From the NCBI RefSeq assembly GCF_021917145.1, contig NC_061082.1:11816237-11880236 (forward strand): a stretch of DNA of 64,000 nucleotides. Direction: 5' to 3'. Positions within the stretch are counted from its first letter, which is position 1. Every line of letters starts with the position of its first letter. This document shows, piece by piece, positions 59,250 to 64,000 of this stretch. Source of the stretch: Hypomesus transpacificus (taxonomy: Eukaryota; Chordata; Actinopteri; Osmeriformes; Osmeridae). A program made the position numbers and the translations under genes. The notes under the pieces were generated by a model. It did no database searches. It saw only the letters and a program-made list of their open reading frames with translations, and was not told the origin of the DNA.

Positions 59250-62200
59250 TTATTCATCATCATCATCATCGTCCTCATCATCATCCTCATCATCATCATC
59301 GTCCTCATCATCGTCATCGTCATCATCGTCATCATCGTCATCATCGTCTTCCTCAACATCATCATCTTCGTCGTCTTCATCCTCCTCTTCCTCATCGTCT
59401 TCATCATTGTTATTGGAATTATCATCTTCATCCTCTTCATCGTCGTCGTCATCATCCTCGTCGTCATCATCGTCATCATCGTCATCATCTTCATTGTCGT
59501 CATCCTCAGTGTTGACCTTGCCCGAGAGGACGTCTTCTATCCAGTTCTCCAGCTCCTGAGCACTTGGCAGATCGTCCTCATCATCCATTTCCATCCATAT
59601 GCTGTCCGCCTGCACACAGACACATTGGCCAGGGGCCAGTTCCAAGGGTTAGTTATAAGTCAGTGTAAGACCGGTGGTGTTGGCTGCCTAGGTGAGTGTT
59701 AGGTGTGGACTTACATCGCTGACATTGACCACTCCAATCTGAGGTCTGAAAAGGTCCACCTTGAAGGTCTTCTCCCAGTAGGGGATCAGCTGAGGGGACA
59801 CAGCAACAAGACATACAGTCACACCTGGCCAGACAGCTATAATGGCAAGATAATCAAATATTGTGTGTGTATGTATCTGTGTGCGTGTGTGTCTGAGTGT
59901 GTGTTCTTGCACCAGAGGGAAGTCATCAGGGTCAATCCAGATGATGCTGAGATCTGGGTGGTGTGTGTTGTCTCTAGCCACCTCCTTCAGGATATCTAGG
60001 AACTCATAACCATCTGACAAGACAGGACAGAACAGGAGGGGACATGACAGGGTAGGACATGACGGGAAAGGAGGATAGGACAGGAGGGGATAGGAAAGGA
60101 CATGACAAAGCAGGACAGATCAGGACAGAAGAGGAGAAATAGATCTATAGATCTGCCTATCAGTACCTTTCAGTTATACCAGGTCAATGTTGTAGATGAT
60201 GCTTCAGATATGATTTATTACCAGGGTCTTCCTCTTCTGCAAAGGCCACGATGTGAATCCCATCTATATCATCCTCCTAAGAAAAAGATAACATTATGAG
60301 TGAGTTTGTCTGGTTTGATGGTGGGTGAATTCTGTCTAAAAGATTCTGTCTATAAGACTCTTACCCAGGTCTCAAACATGTCCTCGGCTCGCAGCTTCCT
60401 CAGAGTGGGTCTGAAAACCAACACAGACAGGAACACTCTAATGAGGAAACTAGTACTGAAAATGACTATCAGCTCAAGTCCCTAACTAGACTTTCATGTA
60501 CTTTGTGATATGTGAACCATGCCATTCTGCACCATTCTGGAGCTCCACCACGTCTTGCATCCTCTTCTTCCCACCATCTCTCCTCCCCTTCCCTCGCTCC
60601 CTTCCTCCTTCTTACCTCCTATGCTGGGTGATGAAGGCCACTAGCTCCTCCTCAGAGTTGGGTTTGTCTGGGATGGTGACTGGCTCCTCCATAAAGGGCT
60701 CATAGAAGTCCACCTCGTTCATCTTCAGGGTCAGCTCCTTGGCCACCTGAAACAGCACAGACAGCCAAACCAAGATCACCCCTCTGTTCATGGCCTTGGG
60801 TTGCCTGTCTACTCATATGCCAGAGAGTACAGGAGGCCATAGGAGATCTCCATGTCTAAAGGTTTGTAGATGTAAATCAGAAATCCTGTACCTCATTTGT
60901 CTTTATATTTGATGTATGTATATGATATTATTGCTATATAGATTCAACTATAGCTTCAGCTTGAGACATGAAAAGACGTACAGATTTTTGAAACGTGGCA
61001 AAGAATTTGATGTAGGGCTGGAACTTCTCTGCTGCCTCCTTGAAGGAAAGAAAGTCTGGATGAGATAAGAGAAGAGGGAGAGCAGAAGGAAGAATAGGGA
61101 AATAAAAGGATTGGATGTGGAGGAAAGGAAATGATAGGACAGAAAATGAGTGCAGAAGATGAGTGCTCGATAACAAAAATGACATACATTTACTATATAT
61201 TTCAGGTGGTGTGTTCTCTCATCATTCATAGCAAGCATGTGTGTGTTTGCTCTGGCCTTTAGGTAAATGTATTTGACACATCAGAGAACTTAAATAGCTG
61301 AACTCTGACCACTTATTCTAATCCCCTATAGTAAGATTTGACGTAAGCCTCCAGACACCAACACAGTCAGTTGTGACATGGAAGTAAAAGGCCCTCGCAG
61401 CTGCGTGGAGCAGGATAAAAATGGATCTGTAAATCCCTGAAGATTATGAAGTTTAATGTGCCCTGTTTATCATAGAGGGTACCAGCCAAAGTCCCACACT
61501 GGTTATTCCCCAACACAGCACATGGGTATGCTATGGACCCTTAGACCATATTGACACCATAACTCACACAACACACAAACACAAACAGGCCCTGACACAC
61601 AAACACACACCAACATATACTGTACACATACATACACTCTGCTGCTCTCTCTCTGACACACACACAGACACACACTGCCAACGTTCTTTCGAATTCATAC
61701 CCTCAGATACTCACGCTCAGAGTCCTCGTTCTTGAAGTATCCTATGAGGCGAATGTCCTCGTCCATTCGGTCAAAAGCCCTCAGTTCTAAAGCATTCCCT
61801 ATCACCTCCACTGGATCCTCCAACAGCTACAGGGAGAGAGACAGAGATAAAGAGGGTTGGAACTGGGATGGAAAATGAGAGACTAAGAGATAGAGAAGGC
61901 AAGAAGAGCCCCAAAAAAAGAGATGCATACAGGGAGTCTCCCCCCCCCCCCGTCCCCAAACCAAGGACAGCATCTGACAGTAACTGATCCAGGGTCCAAA
62001 ACTCACGTCCAGAAGGAACTCCACTATGGTATCCGCTGAGAGCAAGCCATCAAACTCGATCACGTGGTCAGCCTTAAACACGTACACACTGCCCTCCTCC
62101 ACCAGGCCTGTGGTCAGGGATGAGGACTCAGGGGTCAAACACACATGGTTTACAGCCCAGTTACCGACAACAAGCTCAGTGACAAATAGTTGTAAGCATC

Positions 62201-62307
62201 TCAATGGTCAGTGGCACCTTACCCAGCTTCCTGGCCACTTTTGCGTCTTTGTTGGAATCGACAATCCCAAAGCCAATGTCCTTCTCCTCCAGCACCATGG
62301 CTGCCAG
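59250..62307 (-). CDS. casq2: Calsequestrin 2, ten exons seen, first exon outside window
   Basis: High-capacity calcium-binding protein of the sarcoplasmic reticulum lumen in heart and slow muscle, working with triadin, junctin and the ryanodine receptor. Exons leftward: 62223-62307, 62007-62107, 61715-61826, 60982-61055, 60616-60746, 60365-60410, 60222-60276, 59913-60013, 59715-59789, 59250-59609; 379 codons, all in phase with GT/AG borders. Key stretches: [110 protein letters not shown] (thioredoxin-like folds). It ends in an Asp/Glu tail of about 85 residues after GKVNT, far longer than the 25-30 I recall in human CASQ2. Exon 1 (signal peptide and about the first 78 residues) is not in the window. 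The neighbour vangl1 agrees with synteny. Confidence 0.95.
59253..59510 (-). repeat. Coding (GAT/GAC)n trinucleotide repeat
   Basis: An imperfect run of TCATCG-type triplets on the plus strand encodes the acidic tail of casq2. A mixed interruption (NSNNN) and Glu-rich patches (EEEEDED) break the pure Asp runs. Its reading as poly-Ser on the opposite strand is an artefact. Confidence 0.9.
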
Positions 62308-64000
62308 CTGTGCGAGAGAGCACAATGTCAGGGCGAATTCAGGACCAATTTAACTCTGCCTACTGTCCTCTCTGACTGGTCTTTCACTCTCTTGGTGTGA
62401 AAAGTGGACATAATGATGAATATTGAGGGCCGACAGGGATTGAATGGCTTATATTTGAAGGCTGGAATTATAATAAACACACACAAACACACACCCACAA
62501 ACACACACAAAAACTCACAGTCAAGGAATGTCTGTGGTGTGAGTCCAGAAAGCCAGAGCTGATTCTGATCAGTTGTGACATAATTGACAACCTAACAGGC
62601 CAGAGCAAGAAGTAGCCCTGGGCCCTGACACAGTGACCACTATATGACTACTTATACAATCCTGTCAATCCTTCCTCCCTTTCTCTGTCTCTCTGTCTGT
62701 CTCTTACTCTCAGATATGACTGTATCAGTTAGCCCCAGCCAGACACTGACCTCTGGTAATAATTCCTCAGCTGATTGGTGCTCCTAAAAATATCTTCCCG
62801 ATAGAAACAGCAAGGAAGCAGCCTAATTGGTCGATCCATATCCTTATAATACTGGGAGGGTCATGTGGAGCTCTGAGCGTCATTCTGGTTCAATAATTGG
62901 AACATTGTCAGGTGGTAAGTGCTTTGTGTATCAGGTATGATTATTATGATGTGGTTGGATTGCTGATGGGGCATAGGGCTTAGGAGAGAGGTCCAGTTGT
63001 TACCATCTCATCGCTCTACCTACTGCCCATGGCTAGCTTTCTCCTACTGTTTATATCAACACAAACGCCTCTCATGTTTGCAACATACGTCAGTATATGT
63101 ACTTTAGATGCCATGACCACATACGGGACAGCTATTTCAACATGTCTGTAGGGTAACTTTACAGACCACTAGAACATTGTGACAGGACATGTCTATAAAT
63201 AAATATTAACGATGGTGGATGACCCCACCATAATCACTACTTAATGAGCCTGTTCTACAGGGAACCAAAATGGTTTCTAATAGACTCAAAGACCCCTAAA
63301 GGAGCAACACCATACTGTATATAATAGAACATGAATGAACTAGTGCAGTACACTATAGCTAGTTAGAAATGTTTTTTAGAAACAACGCAGATTAGGGAGA
63401 CTAGTAGCTAGCCCTCCACCTGCTGGGTGAAATTGCTCAGTCTATTATCAGGCTAGAGGACGCTGCTCATGTTACTGTTGCTGCAGAGCTCAGCCTGGCT
63501 CCACACTGGTCCTGTGTGAAACTTGATATCCACTTTTGGAGTTCACACTGCAGACCATTGGAAACGTCAGACACTGGCACAATGTCACTGCCCAGGTCCT
63601 GCTGAGTTGGAGGATTAGTTTGAACAATGAAGACACGGTTGCTATTGGTTATCAGTTATTGCTAGCAACTCTTGAGCACCTTTTTCTTCTATGAACGTAA
63701 TTTGTTTTTGTCTTTGGACCTTCTAGAGATAGCTATCTAAAGCTGCAGGGCTTTAACTGTGTCACACAGTTACAGTTTCTGTTTGAAGCATCTTAAACGG
63801 TATTGTAGGTTGTCTGGGCCAACATAAGTTAGGAGGAGTGACTCGCACAGAGGGTTACTGAAAGACGGAGATAGTGGAGGCACAATTCAATTATAGAAAT
63901 AACCTTCACTGACAACTTTGTGGAGCTTGGACATATACATGCATACATACACAGACACACTCAACTCACTCATGCGCACGCTCACAAACTCACAAATTGA
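62308..64000 (-). other. Upstream intron of casq2 (partial)
   Basis: Sequence before the first visible casq2 exon. I searched the minus strand for the calsequestrin N-terminus (signal peptide, then a YDGKDRV-like motif) and did not find it. A CA-rich patch lies at 62480-62515; otherwise nothing recognisable. Confidence 0.6.

Noticed and set aside
59243-59559. Poly-Ser and poly-Met frames over the casq2 tail
   Set aside because: They are other-frame readings of the Asp/Glu-coding triplet repeat.

Overview
The window is teleost fish DNA. The evidence is intron-split vertebrate genes (rpe, nqo1, a pim-like kinase, vangl1, casq2), a fish-type tandem C2H2 zinc-finger gene, a tRNA-derived SINE ending in the tail CTGGATAAGAGCGTCTGCTA, Rex1/L2-type LINE ends, hAT and ISL2EU/PIF-like DNA transposons, and long dinucleotide and poly-C tracts. 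I do not name a species. One run of exactly 100 N marks a scaffold gap.

Layout. 2.6-4.2 kb: complete six-exon rpe (minus). 6.5-8.0 kb: intact nqo1 copy A (minus). 8.3-15.8 kb: a transposon block holding a deletion derivative, a 5.4-kb ISL2EU-type element (SWIM/YqaJ gene, THAP-DDE transposase gene, with a SINE and a LINE inside it) and a hAT element with a perfect 8-bp target duplication. 16.4-25.2 kb: a pim-like kinase gene (18.9-21.0 kb) flanked by two copies of a decayed pim-derived segment. Each copy has taken different insertions since the duplication (a hAT holding a second hAT in one; a TA-flanked MITE and a solo LTR in the other). 26.3-27.1 kb: orphan remnant of a collagen IV NC1 domain. 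29.7-38.4 kb: two direct repeat units of about 4-5 kb carrying nqo1 copies B (intact) and C (one extra base, plus the assembly gap). 39.9-41.2 kb: C2H2 zinc-finger gene whose last finger is cut off by a TTAA-flanked MITE. 42-48.5 kb: intergenic, with repeats. 48.9-55.9 kb: complete vangl1 (plus). 59.25-62.3 kb: casq2 (minus), ten exons, with the first exon outside the window. The tail-to-tail vangl1/casq2 order matches what I recall of human 1p13.

How it fits together. There is no operon-like system here. The genes are separate housekeeping, detoxification, signalling, planar-polarity and calcium-storage loci. The story of the window is structural: nqo1 tandem amplification, pim segment duplication datable by insertions present in one copy and absent from the other, transposons nested in transposons, a zinc-finger gene truncated by a MITE, and an inverted copy of a vangl1 exon inside its own intron. 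I found no clearly undescribed molecular system. The items most worth checking are the exon-2 inverted repeat in vangl1, the threefold-longer acidic tail of casq2, the NQO1 active-site substitutions and the spurious gap in nqo1 copy C.
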